A DNA stretch of 5,989 nt from Streptomyces violaceus (GTDB taxonomy: Bacteria > Actinomycetota > Actinomycetes > Streptomycetales > Streptomycetaceae): positions 30,934-36,922 of the forward strand of contig KL569104.1 of NCBI GenBank assembly GCA_000715635.1, written 5' to 3'. Under the pieces are notes generated by a model. It made no database searches and was not told the origin of the DNA. It worked only from the letters and a program-made list of their open reading frames with translations. Each line of letters opens with the position of its first letter. The stretch's first letter is position 1. Position numbers and translations under genes: made by a program. This document shows positions 5,333-5,989 of this stretch, piece by piece.

Positions 5333-5866
5333 GTGGACGGGCTCAACAAGGGACTGAGCAAGATCGAGATCGCGATGAGGTGGGATCCCAGTCCGGCGGG
5401 GCAGCCGTCCACCGATCTGGACCTCGTCGCGGCGACGTATCTGGCGGACGACCCACACGGCGATCCCGCCTATGTGGTGCACTTCGACAGCCGCTCCCCC
5501 GACGGCACCATCTACCTCAACCGGGACAGCAAGGACGGCCAGGGCTTCGGCTACGACGAGGTCATGACGCTGGAACTCGACCGGCTCGACGGCCGGTACG
5601 CGCGCGTGGTGGTCGGTGTCGTCATCCAGCAGCGCCCGGCGGAGCGCACCTTCGTCAGCGTGGTCAACCCCGGCCTGCGCATCCGCGAGGGGTACACGGT
5701 CCTCGCGGAGGACGACTTCGGCGGTGTCCTGGGGGCGACGGCCGCGACGGTCGCGGAGTTCGCCCGGGACGGCTCCGGCCCGTGGGCCTTCCACTCCGGC
5801 GTCCGTGGTTTCGAGGGCGACCCCGTGGCCTTCACCAGCGCGATGGGGGCGGCACGCCGGCCATGA
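5333..5866 (+). CDS. TerD-family protein (divergent calcium-binding fold)
   Basis: A 177-residue product related to TerD/TerE/CABP-type proteins, which bind calcium and are linked to tellurite resistance and stress or membrane-associated functions; Streptomyces carry several. Evidence: the start GLNKGLSKIEIAMRWDPSP (3-21); DLDLVAATYL (28-37) at the DLD calcium site; VHFDSRSPDGTIYLNRD (49-65); KDGQGFGYDE (67-76); LELDRLDGRYARVVVGVVI (80-98), the late beta-strand region; and FVSVVNPGLRI (107-117). Canonical TerD has GDN and GDDE at the second calcium loop. Here these read RDS (64-66) and GYDE (73-76), so some ligands are changed. GTG 5333 is chosen because AGGGG lies six bases upstream and homology begins there; ATG 5255 would add 26 unconserved residues across a dyad. 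It is divergent from the DUF4937 gene. No full ter cluster is visible, so tellurite resistance is not implied. Confidence 0.85.
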   Translation: MDGLNKGLSKIEIAMRWDPSPAGQPSTDLDLVAATYLADDPHGDPAYVVHFDSRSPDGTIYLNRDSKDGQGFGYDEVMTLELDRLDGRYARVVVGVVIQQRPAERTFVSVVNPGLRIREGYTVLAEDDFGGVLGATAATVAEFARDGSGPWAFHSGVRGFEGDPVAFTSAMGAARRP

Positions 5867-5989
5867 GCTTGTCTCCGGCGAGTGCTTCAGGGAGCCCGCG
5901 GGGACGCGGCGTGAGGTCGGGGACGGTGTTCACGGCAGGGCCCGCGAGGCCGGGCTGAGCGACGGCCGCTGGGTCGAACGCCCTCCCCC
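5867..5989. other. Window end after the TerD-family gene, no gene supported
   Basis: The TerD stop overlaps an ATG (ATGA at 5863), opening a 31-codon frame to 5958. The peptide is low-complexity (Ser, Gly, Arg, Pro), has no recognisable feature, and is probably chance. GCCCG (5940-5944) and CGGGC (5951-5955) form a weak hairpin about 75 bases past the stop that might contribute to termination. Nothing else is evident. Confidence 0.4.

Noticed and set aside
4901..5794. 297-codon minus-strand frame opposite the TerD-family gene
   Set aside because: Overlaps two recognised genes in other frames and has the compositional look of a GC-rich shadow.
5333..5866. Tellurite-resistance operon
   Set aside because: Only one divergent TerD-family gene is present; no TerB, TerC or other ter genes lie in the window.
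5863..5958. 31-codon frame overlapping the TerD stop (ATGA)
   Set aside because: Short, low complexity, and the ATGA overlap alone is weak evidence.
1..5989. CRISPR arrays, tRNA/rRNA genes, IS elements or prophage attachment sites
   Set aside because: No regularly spaced direct repeats with spacers, no tRNA-like folds, and no transposase or integrase motifs were seen on either strand.

Overview
The window is very GC-rich. Its codon use, GTG/TTG starts and protein families (an actinobacterial-type RNase HII, a TetR/DHA2 efflux pair, a TerD-family protein, a YdbC-like DUF4937 protein) point to a Streptomyces or close relative. It reads as ordinary chromosomal housekeeping and accessory DNA, with no plasmid, phage or insertion-sequence genes. 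This assignment comes from sequence character alone; no database search was possible.

Region by region: (1) 1-760, minus strand: a protein with a long Pro/Ala/Arg-rich N-terminus and a C-terminal module that looks like the last part of a UvrD/Rep-type helicase without its ATPase core. It lies just downstream of rnhB and ends at a strong stem-loop. (2) 760-1461, minus strand: rnhB, intact RNase HII. (3) 1544-2472: two broken genes back to back. A TetR regulator (minus strand) has lost its N-terminus, and a 14-TM DHA2 drug exporter (plus strand) keeps only its C-terminal ~135 residues. They meet within a few bases, as expected if one deletion removed the shared divergent promoter and both 5' ends. 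(4) 2473-2767: intergenic DNA between convergent units, with a perfect 14-bp palindrome. (5) 2768-4345, minus strand: a two-gene operon, a DET1-like histidine phosphatase followed 12 nt later by an ADP-ribosylglycohydrolase. (6) 4346-4571: a repeat-rich intergenic region that should hold the operon's promoter and operators, plus the terminator of the next gene. (7) 4572-5177, minus strand: a DUF4937/YdbC-like protein with two ferredoxin-like (ABM-type) modules. (8) 5178-5332: a divergent promoter region with a large imperfect dyad. (9) 5333-5866, plus strand: a divergent TerD-family protein. The last ~120 bases hold no gene I can support.

Nothing here is a clear new defence or biosynthetic system. 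The points most worth a second look are the collapsed TetR-efflux locus, the ATPase-less helicase-tail protein next to rnhB, the ordered repeats in front of the phosphatase/ADP-ribosylglycohydrolase operon, and that gene pairing itself.
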